This document shows positions 16,228 to 24,769 of a stretch of 64,000 bases of DNA, piece after piece; position 1 is the first letter of the stretch; each line of letters opens with the position of its first letter. The notes under the pieces were generated by a model. It was not told the origin of the DNA. It did no database searches and worked only from the letters and a program-made list of their open reading frames with translations. The DNA is from an uncultured Bacilli bacterium (lineage in GTDB: Bacteria > Bacillota_I > Bacilli_A > RF39 > UBA660). The stretch spans positions 1 through 64,000 of the forward strand of contig CALVSO010000004.1 in the NCBI GenBank assembly GCA_944359055.1, read 5' to 3'. Position numbers and translations under genes: made by a program.

Positions 16228-18813
16228 CTAATTCAAATATTGTTTTACAATTTCTAGTATATTGTTTAATTCTGTTAACAATATATCAAAATTATTTTGA
16301 ACATATGTAGCATCATTTTCTTTACTTTTTAATTCATGTTGTAAACAAATATCTGCTAATTTATCAAATCCTAAATATCTACTTTCACTTTTTAAAGAAT
16401 GAACTAAAATAGCATAATTTTCCATATCATTATTATTTTTAAAATTAGTTAAATTAGTTATTTTTTCATTTATACCATTAACATATTCTTTTAATATTTC
16501 ATTATAAGTTTTAATATCACCTAATAATTCTAAACTAGAATTAATATTAATACCTTTTTCTTTTAAATAATTGATATTATTTTTATTAATATTTCTTTTT
16601 ATTTTATTATCTAATTTTTCTTTTATTAATGGTTTAGCAATATAATCATCAAATCCTTCATTTAAATATTTTTGTTCAGCTCCTTCTACAGCATCAGCTG
16701 TTAAAGCAATTACAACAGTATTAAAATTAGGATTTTCTTTCAATTTATGTAATGTTTGTACACCATCCATTTCTGGCATCATTATATCCATAAAAATTAA
16801 ATCATAATTATTATTACTTTTTTCTAAACATTCTTTACCACTTTCACAAAAATCAATATTAAATTTGTAAGGTTTTAAAAAGTTACAAGTTATAGTTATA
16901 TTTACTTTATTATCATCTACTACTAATACTTTTTTATTACTATAATCAGTCATTTGATTTTCTACAACTTTAGTTTCAACATTTTGCGTAGATTTAGAGT
17001 TACCTAAATATTTATTTAAAATATAAAATAATTTATCTTTTTCTATTGGTTTAGCTAAATAACCATTAAATCCTTTACTTAAATATTGTTCTTCCATTCC
17101 ATTAATTGCATTAGCTGTTAAAACTATAACAGGTGTATTAAAATTAGGATTATCTTTCAATTTAACTAAAACTTCACTACCTTTCATTTTAGGCATCATA
17201 TCATCTAACAAAATCAAATCATAATTATTTAATTTTACTTTTTCTAAGCATTCTAATCCACTTTCACATGAATCAATAGTAGGATTATATTTAATTAATA
17301 TTTTTTCAGCTACTTTAATATTTAATTTATTATCATCTACAATTAATATCTTTTTACCTGTTAAGTCTAAATTTGTATTAACATTTTCTTCTTTTTCTGG
17401 TTCTAATTTAGCTAAAGATAATCTTTGATCAATAGCAACGGTAAATTCGGAACCTTCACCATAAACACTATTAACAACAATATTACCATTCATCATTTGA
17501 ACTAATTGTTTAGTAATAGCCAATCCTAAACCAGTTCCTTCAATAGTTGTATTTCTATCTTCATCAACCCTTTGAAATTTAGTAAATAATTTAGCAATAT
17601 CTTCTTTTTTAATACCTCTTCCTGTATCTTTAACAGATACAATTAAACGACATATTTGATTAGTTTTAACACATTTAACGTCTAAACTAATACATCCTTG
17701 ATCAGTATATTTAACAGCGTTAGTTAATAAATTAATCATTATTTTTTTTACATTTGTATGATCACCATATAAAACTTGTGGTAAATCTTCAGCAATATTT
17801 ACTTTAAATTCTAAAGGTTTATCACCAATTCTTACTCTAATTAATTTAATAACATCGTTAAGTAATTTTTTGATATCATAATCATTTTCTACTAACTCTA
17901 ATTTACCTGCTTCTATTTTCGATATATCTAATATACCATTTACAATTTCTAACAAAGTATTTGATGCAGTTATAACATCTTTAGCATTATCTTTAGCTTC
18001 TTCTAAACTATTGGCATTTATAATACAATCAGAGAAACCTACTATTGCATTTAATGGAGTTCTAATTTCATGTGACATACTAGATAAAAAGTCACTTTTA
18101 GCTCGATTAGCTTTTTCAGCCGTATCTTTAGCAATATTTAATTCTTCTATCATTTTAACATCAGGATTTTCAATAGTGAAATACATTACTAAACAAGTAA
18201 TTACTGTAGAAGGATTTATAATATAATTAAGTTGCGGGTAAAATATTTGAATTAACATTATCAAAATACCTTCAAAAATCAAAATAATAACAGGAATATA
18301 TTTTCTGTTTCTTATTTTTTTAATATTTATTAGCATTAATACTATTAATAAAAAATAAACAAAAGCAAAAAACATATAAGTATAATTCATAGCTAATCCT
18401 TCAACGGTAGTTGAAACATTATTATTTTTTACACTTAAAGGTAAAAGAATTACAATTAAGGCATTTAAATTTCCTAATAATACATATATTCTATTAAATA
18501 ATTTAATTTTTTTTTCGTCGCTATAGGTAATACAAAATGTATAAAATGCAAAAGTTGATATCGTAAAAATCAATCCTATTAAATATAATTTATTAAATAT
18601 TATTATACTTATATTTTTATAAGCACTATCTAAATCTAAAAAAATTCCTAAAATTAAACCAAATAATATCGTAATAATACTTACGGTTAATAATTTTCCA
18701 TAAGTTTCATCTTCAATATTATGCATTCTATTTTTTCCAAAAAAAACAATACTTAAAATAATCAAAACTATTAAAGCATAATTATTTAGTAATAAAAATC
18801 CTTCATTAGCCAT
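16228..18813 (-). CDS. Hybrid sensor histidine kinase: 7TM sensor, HisKA, HATPase, two receivers, HPt
   Basis: Membrane-bound phosphorelay protein of 861 residues. Domains in order: seven predicted membrane helices (~residues 10-215), a dimerisation helix with phospho-His248 (SHEIRTP), an ATPase with N, G1 and G2 boxes (NLLTNAVKYTD, DTGRGI, GTGLGLAI), receiver 1 (Asp537 in LLDDMMP), receiver 2 (Asp676 in FMDIMMP) and a C-terminal HPt with His805 (LVHSLKSESRYLG). The complete relay lies in one chain, yet no separate output regulator is nearby. The start is the ATG of MANEGF with GGGAGG eight bases upstream; an earlier in-frame TTG lacks a site. An extended -10 (TGTTATAAT) precedes it. Confidence 0.92.
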   Translation of the reverse strand: MANEGFLLLNNYALIVLIILSIVFFGKNRMHNIEDETYGKLLTVSIITILFGLILGIFLDLDSAYKNISIIIFNKLYLIGLIFTISTFAFYTFCITYSDEKKIKLFNRIYVLLGNLNALIVILLPLSVKNNNVSTTVEGLAMNYTYMFFAFVYFLLIVLMLINIKKIRNRKYIPVIILIFEGILIMLIQIFYPQLNYIINPSTVITCLVMYFTIENPDVKMIEELNIAKDTAEKANRAKSDFLSSMSHEIRTPLNAIVGFSDCIINANSLEEAKDNAKDVITASNTLLEIVNGILDISKIEAGKLELVENDYDIKKLLNDVIKLIRVRIGDKPLEFKVNIAEDLPQVLYGDHTNVKKIMINLLTNAVKYTDQGCISLDVKCVKTNQICRLIVSVKDTGRGIKKEDIAKLFTKFQRVDEDRNTTIEGTGLGLAITKQLVQMMNGNIVVNSVYGEGSEFTVAIDQRLSLAKLEPEKEENVNTNLDLTGKKILIVDDNKLNIKVAEKILIKYNPTIDSCESGLECLEKVKLNNYDLILLDDMMPKMKGSEVLVKLKDNPNFNTPVIVLTANAINGMEEQYLSKGFNGYLAKPIEKDKLFYILNKYLGNSKSTQNVETKVVENQMTDYSNKKVLVVDDNKVNITITCNFLKPYKFNIDFCESGKECLEKSNNNYDLIFMDIMMPEMDGVQTLHKLKENPNFNTVVIALTADAVEGAEQKYLNEGFDDYIAKPLIKEKLDNKIKRNINKNNINYLKEKGININSSLELLGDIKTYNEILKEYVNGINEKITNLTNFKNNNDMENYAILVHSLKSESRYLGFDKLADICLQHELKSKENDATYVQNNFDILLTELNNILEIVKQYLN

Positions 18814-18862
18814 ATCTAAATCCTCCCAAACTATTTTCAACTATATTATAACACAAAACAAT

Positions 18863-18882
18863 AAAAAAAAGGAAATTACTTT
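18863..18882 (-). terminator. Terminator of the adenylate-forming ligase gene
   Basis: Minus-strand AGGAAA-GTAA-TTTCCT followed by seven Ts; the gene's stop codon is in the loop. Confidence 0.75.
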
Positions 18883-20822
18883 CCTAATTTTTTTACAAAT
18901 GGTTTCTTTATTTGATAAATGTTTATATTACCAACAGAAATATTAGTTTCTTCCATATCAACAGCTATTTCATCACCAGAAATTTCTTCTTTAGTAATAG
19001 CATTAAAATCAATCTTACTATTTTTTGAAACAGGTAATTCAGTTCTAAATTTAAATCTTGTTGGAATTTGACGAGTAGAAACATTAGAATTATTAACAAA
19101 TTGTTTTTGAATTATATCTTTTACTATTGATATTCTTTCTTCTTCTGTTAATTCTTTGTTATCGTCCAAAACAATATGAGCCATTGGCATCAATCCCATT
19201 TTTTCTTCATCTTGATATGGTGTAACGACGCAATATTTTATACCTTCATAATCTTTAATTATTTTTTCAATTTCATAAGGTTTTATTTTAAATCCATCAT
19301 AACGTGTAAATGAGCGGTCACTTCTTGTTAAAAATTTCATTAATCCATTTTTATACATTCTTACAATATCTCGTGTGTAGATATAATCTACTCCATCATA
19401 TTCAACATGTGGGACAATAACTTTGTCATCTAATTTACCACTAGTTACAGCTCTTGAAGAAATCAATAATTCACCTTCAATATAGTCTTTACCATCTTCA
19501 AACTTAATCATTTTTTTTGTTTCCGGATTAATTATCGCATATATCGTATTAGGCATTGGAATTCCAATGCTTCCAGGTTCATTATATGTAGATATTGCAT
19601 AAGAAGCACATCCACAAGTTTCTGACATACCATGTCCTTTAGTAATTTTTGCTGTACAATTATGTTCTTCTAAAAATTTATTAAAATTAATTTCATCTTC
19701 AACATCCATTGAATCTCCACCATATGTAATCATTTTAATAAAAGATAAATCAGCATTTTTTAGACTTGAATCTTTCATCATAGCTAAAAACCAAGTTGGA
19801 GCCCCAATAATTGTTTGTGGTTTATATTTTAAAATTAATTTACCAAAATTAGCTGGAGTAAATTCAGGTATTTGCAATAAATTATTTCCGTGACACAATC
19901 CTGCATGAACAACATCAACAACACCATAAGCAGCAAAATAAGGTAATACTTGTAAAGCTCTATCGCCAGGAGCCATAGTCATATTAGCTCCCATAGTTTG
20001 ATGAACATAAGCATTTAAATTGTCATTAGTTAATGGTATAGGTTTTGGCATAGGACTACTTGTTCCTGAAGTATGAACTATTAAATTTAATAAATCTTTT
20101 TGATATTCAATAGGATTTATACATGTAAAATTGCAATCTTTAACCAATTGTAAATATGGTACTATATTAATTTTAGAAGTTTTTTTAGCTTCTTCCATTA
20201 ATGCTGATATTCTTTTCATTTTTTCCAATTGAATTTTTAAATTTTTTATACCATTAAAACTAACGGTTTCACCAAGATAATTTAATTTTGACTTTAAATT
20301 CATTGAATCACTTGCTGAAACAACAACAATATTTTCTACGCCTAATTCACGTAACTCATTTTCGATAGGTTTTAACATTCCCAAATAACATTGATCTAAA
20401 GCTATTAAATATTTTGCTTTTTCTTCTTGAAATAAAGATAGTATTTTTTTAGCACTTACTTTTAAATCAACACTATCAGGTCGTGGATCAACATAATCAC
20501 ATACTGCACCTATTTGCGTTGTACCATATAATAAATATGCTGTTTCAGGTATATTAGGCATTAAATACATTATACGATCTTGATAATCTACTCCTAAACC
20601 ACGTAAAGCCTTAGAAGCAGCATCAACATTATCATAAAATTGATTAAACCTAACTTCTTTTCCAAAATAGCTAATTGCTGTTAATTCTTCTCTTCCCTTA
20701 TTTAATTTTTTTAAATAATCATAAATATGCATTTGTGGATATTCTTCTTTTAAAAATGCTTCATCATAATACTGATTCCACATTTGATCTTTACTTGGAT
20801 ATCCTGTTTTTAAATTTTCCAT
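18876..20822 (-). CDS. Acyl-CoA synthetase-like adenylate-forming enzyme
   Basis: ANL superfamily ligase that would activate a carboxylic acid as its AMP ester. Motifs: P-loop-like TSGTSSPMPKP (~235-250), GHGMSETCG (~395), YTRDIVRMYKNG, and YDGFKIKPYEIE at the hinge. A C-terminal lysine lies in LPVSKNSKIDF (A10 motif, with Ser for the usual Gly). The length (648) fits medium- or long-chain acyl ligases. No acyl carrier or lipid genes are adjacent, so the substrate is open. The start chosen is MENLKTG, preceded by AAGGGAG; the upstream ATG (MKKREKF) has no site. Confidence 0.85.
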   Translation of the reverse strand: MENLKTGYPSKDQMWNQYYDEAFLKEEYPQMHIYDYLKKLNKGREELTAISYFGKEVRFNQFYDNVDAASKALRGLGVDYQDRIMYLMPNIPETAYLLYGTTQIGAVCDYVDPRPDSVDLKVSAKKILSLFQEEKAKYLIALDQCYLGMLKPIENELRELGVENIVVVSASDSMNLKSKLNYLGETVSFNGIKNLKIQLEKMKRISALMEEAKKTSKINIVPYLQLVKDCNFTCINPIEYQKDLLNLIVHTSGTSSPMPKPIPLTNDNLNAYVHQTMGANMTMAPGDRALQVLPYFAAYGVVDVVHAGLCHGNNLLQIPEFTPANFGKLILKYKPQTIIGAPTWFLAMMKDSSLKNADLSFIKMITYGGDSMDVEDEINFNKFLEEHNCTAKITKGHGMSETCGCASYAISTYNEPGSIGIPMPNTIYAIINPETKKMIKFEDGKDYIEGELLISSRAVTSGKLDDKVIVPHVEYDGVDYIYTRDIVRMYKNGLMKFLTRSDRSFTRYDGFKIKPYEIEKIIKDYEGIKYCVVTPYQDEEKMGLMPMAHIVLDDNKELTEEERISIVKDIIQKQFVNNSNVSTRQIPTRFKFRTELPVSKNSKIDFNAITKEEISGDEIAVDMEETNISVGNINIYQIKKPFVKKLGK

Positions 20823-20854
20823 AAACTTCTCCCTTTTTTTCATTTTTCGCCGTT

Positions 20855-20883
20855 ATTCTAACACAAACTAAAAATATTGTCAA
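20855..20883 (-). promoter_or_regulatory. Promoter of the adenylate-forming ligase
   Basis: Minus-strand TTGACA (20883-20878), 17-base spacer, TAGAAT (20860-20855). Confidence 0.75.
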
Positions 20884-20980
20884 TTTTATGTGCTAAATAG
20901 CCTAAATTGTGTCTCAAATACTAAGATACTTGTTTAAAATATTATATCATAAATTACTAAATGTGAAAATATTGTCAATT
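20871..20980. repeat. Two direct copies of a 15-mer in the divergent promoter region
   Basis: AAAATATTGTCAATT occurs at 20871-20885 and again at 20966-20980. The first copy contains the -35 box of the leftward promoter. Between them lies the interrupted inverted repeat CAAATA-N6-TACTTG. The spacing and placement suggest regulator sites. The 20844-21040 gap otherwise holds only the two divergent promoters. Confidence 0.4.
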
Positions 20981-20992
20981 CTTATTTATTTC

Positions 20993-21021
20993 TAGACTTT
21001 AATTATTTTATATAGTATAAT
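20993..21021 (+). promoter_or_regulatory. Promoter of the first VanY-like gene
   Basis: TAGACT (20993-20998), 17-base spacer, TATAAT (21016-21021), 19 bases before the TTG start. Confidence 0.6.
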
Positions 21022-21040
21022 TTTATTAAGGTGATGATAT

Positions 21041-21946
21041 TTGAAAAAAGAAGAAATAAAAAAAATTATTATTATTGTTGTTTGTGTTGCTATATTAGTT
21101 TCAATTATAATGTTAATTAAAGGTTGTGACAGTACTAAAAGTGATTTAAAAAAAATTGGATACTCTAAAGATGAAATCAATACTATAATCGAAAAATTAA
21201 ATGATGAAGAAATTACTAAAATATTGAATATGGAGTATAATGAAAATTTAGTTAATATAATTAATGAACAATATTATATTCCTTATAATTTAGATAGATA
21301 TTTAAGTTATGCTAATAAAAACGAAAATATTAAAGATGTAATTAGTATTGTTAATGTTGGTGCTGATAATGAATGGTATACTAACACTAAAGAAACTAAT
21401 ATTGATGAAGGAATTAAAATGTTAGTAAATAAATTTCATTATTTAAAAGAAGATTATTCTCCAGACGATATAGTACCTATTAGTAATTGGTATGCTTATG
21501 AAGGACATTCTACTAAAAAAGAAGTTTATGATAAATATGTAAGTATGTGGGAAGCTGCTAACAAAGAGGGATTAACATTATTAGTTAACTCTTCTTATAG
21601 AACATTTGAAGATCAACAAAATGAATATGATATATCTAATGATGATTATGCATCAAGACCAGGTTTTTCAGAACATCAAACAGGACTAGCTTTAGATATT
21701 GTAACTTATGATATTATTGGAAATGAATTTGAAAATACTGATGAATTTAAATGGCTACAAGAAAATGCTCATTTATATGGTTTCATCTTAAGATATCCTA
21801 AAGGTAAAGAATATATAACAGGATACAATTATGAATCATGGCATTATCGTTATGTCGGAAAAGAATTAGCCACTAAAGTAAAAGAAAGTGGTTTAACATA
21901 TGATGAATATTATGCTTATTATTGTGAATATAAAAAAGCTTGTTAA
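21041..21946 (+). CDS. VanY-type D,D-carboxypeptidase (peptidase M15B), membrane-anchored
   Basis: Zinc carboxypeptidase predicted to cut the terminal D-Ala of peptidoglycan precursors or cross-linked stems. A single N-terminal membrane helix (~residues 8-27) precedes a ~100-residue spacer. The M15 domain then shows SSYRTFEDQQ, the zinc motif SEHQTGLALDI (His and Asp ligands) and ESWHYRYVG (third ligand). The start is TTG, with AGGTGAT five bases upstream. A second member of the family lies 4.5 kb away at 26417. It has its own promoter and terminator. Confidence 0.9.
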   Translation: MKKEEIKKIIIIVVCVAILVSIIMLIKGCDSTKSDLKKIGYSKDEINTIIEKLNDEEITKILNMEYNENLVNIINEQYYIPYNLDRYLSYANKNENIKDVISIVNVGADNEWYTNTKETNIDEGIKMLVNKFHYLKEDYSPDDIVPISNWYAYEGHSTKKEVYDKYVSMWEAANKEGLTLLVNSSYRTFEDQQNEYDISNDDYASRPGFSEHQTGLALDIVTYDIIGNEFENTDEFKWLQENAHLYGFILRYPKGKEYITGYNYESWHYRYVGKELATKVKESGLTYDEYYAYYCEYKKAC

Positions 21947-21968
21947 GATAGATTATTCTATCTTTTTT
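21947..21968 (+). terminator. Terminator of the first VanY-like gene
   Basis: AAGATAGA-TTAT-TCTATCTT followed by a T-run. Confidence 0.85.
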
Positions 21969-21984
21969 AGTGCATTAAAAAAGT

Positions 21985-22104
21985 TTAGAATATTTCTAAA
22001 CTTGCAATTTCAACTTCTTTATTCGTATCTATTTTATGATATATAACAATACAACCAATTATTATTAATATAATTGCTATTATTTTTATAATATCTTTTT
22101 TCAT
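21985..22104 (-). CDS. 39-residue membrane or lipoprotein-like mini-protein
   Basis: The ATG overlaps the TGA stop of the amidase-like gene (ATGA), which implies translational coupling. The product starts MKKDIIKIIAIILIIIGC and has one hydrophobic helix (~5-22). The helix ends in IIGC, a possible minimal lipobox, with a charged tail. An alternative reading is a simple single-pass membrane peptide. It is not related by eye to any known family. Support comes from the coupling and the clean amino-acid composition. Confidence 0.5.
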   Translation of the reverse strand: MKKDIIKIIAIILIIIGCIVIYHKIDTNKEVEIASLEIF

Positions 22105-23372
22105 TCGTTCCATCCATATACTTTAATTAAACTAACATAAGGATACGAATAAGCTGAAATAGGATAATTTTCTAAATCAACAGTGTTTGAATTAACTAAT
22201 ATATCGACTGTTTTACCATCTTTTTTATAATCACCGATTACTATTAAGGCATGTCTAGTTGGCCCAGTCGTACCAACATGAATTACATCTCCTGCTTCAG
22301 CATAATACAAGTTTTCATCAACTGAAGCACATAATCCATAACCTGTATTATTTAAAGCATATTCTCTAAAATAAGGAACATATGTCCATGTATAAACATA
22401 TCCTTTATCTATTTCATTCTCATTATAAGTACCATCATACATTTTCCATTGTAAATATTGTGAAGCACTACCAGTATAATCCATTGGAATACCACCACTA
22501 TATAAAACTTGAGAAACAAAATTTTGGCAATTTGAACTAAACTCTGTCCATTCTGGATCTCGTTTATTTACCCAAACTGTTTGTTTTAAAGCTTCTTCCC
22601 TATTATATTCATGATCACAAGTTTTTCTAGTAATACCTGTTCCATTTAGAAAATCATTGTAATCTTTTCTATCTTTTTCTAACTTATCATTTATTAAATC
22701 TAAATAATCTTCTTTAATTTGATCTAATTTAGTTTTACCACCACTACTATATAAATCTGTTATCATAACAAAAAAATCTTGAACCTTATTATACTTAGTT
22801 ATTTTATACTCTCCATCTACTTTTTCTAAAGTAAATTCATTTTTAATATTATATATTTTTGATTCTATTTCTTTCATAAAATTAAAATTCAAATAATTAT
22901 TTTCTAAAACAGTTACTTCTACTGTATCACCATTAGTAGTTACTTCAGTAAAATCTAAATCATATTTTGCCTTATCTAAACTTAAATCATTTGGTTTTAA
23001 TTTTCTAGTTTCAATTAATAAAGACAAAGCTGTTTGATTGATTAAAGCTTGCTCTGATGTAGAATCTTTAAATAAATATGTCATATCATTTTCTTTTAAT
23101 TCTTTAATTGAATTATAATAAACATTTAAAAATTCAACTATTACGTCTTCTACTTCTTTATCCACTTTAACTGTATATTTAACATTATTTAAATAATTAG
23201 TCCCTACTTCATCTACAGTATCTTCTTCGTTTGGAGTTTCATTTGGAGTTTCTACATTAGGATTATCATTTGGTTTGTCATCCTCTTTTTTATTAAAAAC
23301 AAAAAATAAACAAACTACTATAATTGTTAATATTATAAATAATATTACTTTAAACTTCATATTTTTTTTCAT
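22101..23372 (-). CDS. Membrane-anchored amidase-domain (Amidase_6-like) protein
   Basis: An N-terminal membrane helix (~7-28) is followed by a Pro/Asn/Glu linker and a ~200-residue spacer. The C-terminal cysteine-amidase domain shows FSSNCQNFVSQVLYSGGIPMD (Cys nucleophile; only its ends NCQNF and GGIPMD matter), RHALIVIG (His) and VNSNTVDLENYP. The family cleaves peptide or peptidoglycan bonds outside the cell, but this member's substrate is unknown. The start is the ATG after AGGTGA (spacing five), three codons inside the longest frame. The promoter is TTGTTT-17-TATACT, with its -35 inside the upstream terminator. Confidence 0.82.
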   Translation of the reverse strand: MKKNMKFKVILFIILTIIVVCLFFVFNKKEDDKPNDNPNVETPNETPNEEDTVDEVGTNYLNNVKYTVKVDKEVEDVIVEFLNVYYNSIKELKENDMTYLFKDSTSEQALINQTALSLLIETRKLKPNDLSLDKAKYDLDFTEVTTNGDTVEVTVLENNYLNFNFMKEIESKIYNIKNEFTLEKVDGEYKITKYNKVQDFFVMITDLYSSGGKTKLDQIKEDYLDLINDKLEKDRKDYNDFLNGTGITRKTCDHEYNREEALKQTVWVNKRDPEWTEFSSNCQNFVSQVLYSGGIPMDYTGSASQYLQWKMYDGTYNENEIDKGYVYTWTYVPYFREYALNNTGYGLCASVDENLYYAEAGDVIHVGTTGPTRHALIVIGDYKKDGKTVDILVNSNTVDLENYPISAYSYPYVSLIKVYGWNE

Positions 23373-23389
23373 ATAACTCACCTACAAAA

Positions 23390-23426
23390 AGTATATCAAA
23401 AAAACTATTCTAAAACAAGAATAGTT
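23390..23426 (-). terminator. Terminator of the gtrA operon overlapping the amidase promoter
   Basis: AACTATTCT (23403-23411) pairs with AGAATAGTT (23418-23426), followed on the minus strand by a T-run. The -35 TTGTTT (23418-23413) lies in the loop and stem, and the -10 TATACT is at 23395-23390. One short segment ends one transcript and starts the next. Confidence 0.75.
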
Positions 23427-23430
23427 AAAT

Positions 23431-23838
23431 TTAATCTTTCTTAAAGACAAATACTTTACTAAATACATAATTAGAAACAATAACAATTACTTGAGCAATT
23501 ATTTTTGTTACTAAATCATCAATATGTAACGTATCGACAAATACATATAGTATAATCATTTCCATAATTAATGAAACAACTCTAAAGAAGAAAAAACTAG
23601 TTATTTCTTTAATATTTTTTTTAGATTTACTTTCAAATACAAATATTTTATTAGTTATATAAGCAAATAGGACAGCTATTATCCATGATAATACATTACT
23701 TATTAAATAATCAATATGAAATACTTTAGCAAATAAAGCATAAGTAATAATTGAAATTAAAGTAGTTAATCCACCAAATATCAAATAATTAATTATTTCT
23801 TTATATTTTTTGTATAAATCAAATAATTTATTAAACAT
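23431..23838 (-). CDS. GtrA family membrane protein
   Basis: 135 residues with four membrane helices and the family pattern NYLIFGGLTTLISIITYALF near the start, plus a WIIAVLFAYITNKIFVF segment. GtrA-type proteins are thought to help move polyprenyl-phosphate sugars across the membrane. It overlaps the upstream glycosyltransferase by 8 bp and is therefore in its operon. Confidence 0.88.
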   Translation of the reverse strand: MFNKLFDLYKKYKEIINYLIFGGLTTLISIITYALFAKVFHIDYLISNVLSWIIAVLFAYITNKIFVFESKSKKNIKEITSFFFFRVVSLIMEMIILYVFVDTLHIDDLVTKIIAQVIVIVSNYVFSKVFVFKKD

Positions 23839-24769
23839 CTTTTTCGGTCTCCTTAATTATATATACCGGTCTATTTTTAACTTCTAAATAAGTTTTAGCT
23901 AAATACTGTCCCATTATTCCCAAACAAAATAATTGAACACCACTCACAAAAAATATAATACATACTAAACTTGGCCAACCTGATACTGGATCACCAAACA
24001 TTAAAGTTTTAAAAATAATAACTAAAATCATTATAAATGAAATAATACAAAATAATATTCCTGCTATTGAAGAAATTAATAAAGGAACAGTTGAAAATCC
24101 AACGATACTTTCCATTGAATAAGCAAATAACTTCCAAAAATTCCACTTAGTAGTTCCTGCTACTCTTTCAGTATTTTCAAATGTTAACCACTTAGTTTTA
24201 AATCCTACCCAACTAAATATACCTTTAGAATATCTATTATATTCTTTTAAAGATAAAATTGCATCAACCATTTGTCTAGACATCAATCTAAAATCTCTTG
24301 CTCCATCTACTATTTCTGTTTTAGATATTTTATTAATTATTTTATAATACCATTTTGTAAATAATTTTCTAAAAAATGAATATCCATTTCTTGAAACACT
24401 ACGAGTGGCAACGCAATCATAATCACTATTTTCTAAAGTTTCATACATTTCAATTAATAAATGCGGAGGATCTTGTAAATCAACATCCATCATACAAACA
24501 TAATCGCCAACTGATGCTTCTAATCCCGCTAAAATACCAGCTTCTTTACCAAAATTTCTTGAAAAAGATATATATCTTACATGTTTATCCTTTTTAGCTA
24601 ATTCTCTTAATATTTCTAAAGTTTTATCTTTTGAACCATCATTAATAAATATTAATTCAAATTTAACTTTTTTCATTTCTTTCATTACTTTATTTATTTC
24701 TTCATAAAAAATTGGTAATGATTCTTCTTCATTGTAACAAGGTACTATAACACTTATTTTTTTCTCCAT
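23831..24769 (-). CDS. GtrB/DPM1-type family 2 glycosyltransferase
   Basis: The cytosolic GT-A domain has VIVPCYNEEESLPIF at the N-terminus, the metal-binding region DVDLQDPPHLL and a RDFRLMSR segment, followed by two C-terminal membrane helices. Such enzymes load glucose or a similar sugar onto polyprenyl phosphate. The coupled GtrA (8-bp overlap) and the upstream GT-C-like gene (16-bp overlap) complete a three-step sugar-decoration cassette. Confidence 0.9.
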   Translation of the reverse strand: MEKKISVIVPCYNEEESLPIFYEEINKVMKEMKKVKFELIFINDGSKDKTLEILRELAKKDKHVRYISFSRNFGKEAGILAGLEASVGDYVCMMDVDLQDPPHLLIEMYETLENSDYDCVATRSVSRNGYSFFRKLFTKWYYKIINKISKTEIVDGARDFRLMSRQMVDAILSLKEYNRYSKGIFSWVGFKTKWLTFENTERVAGTTKWNFWKLFAYSMESIVGFSTVPLLISSIAGILFCIISFIMILVIIFKTLMFGDPVSGWPSLVCIIFFVSGVQLFCLGIMGQYLAKTYLEVKNRPVYIIKETEKDV

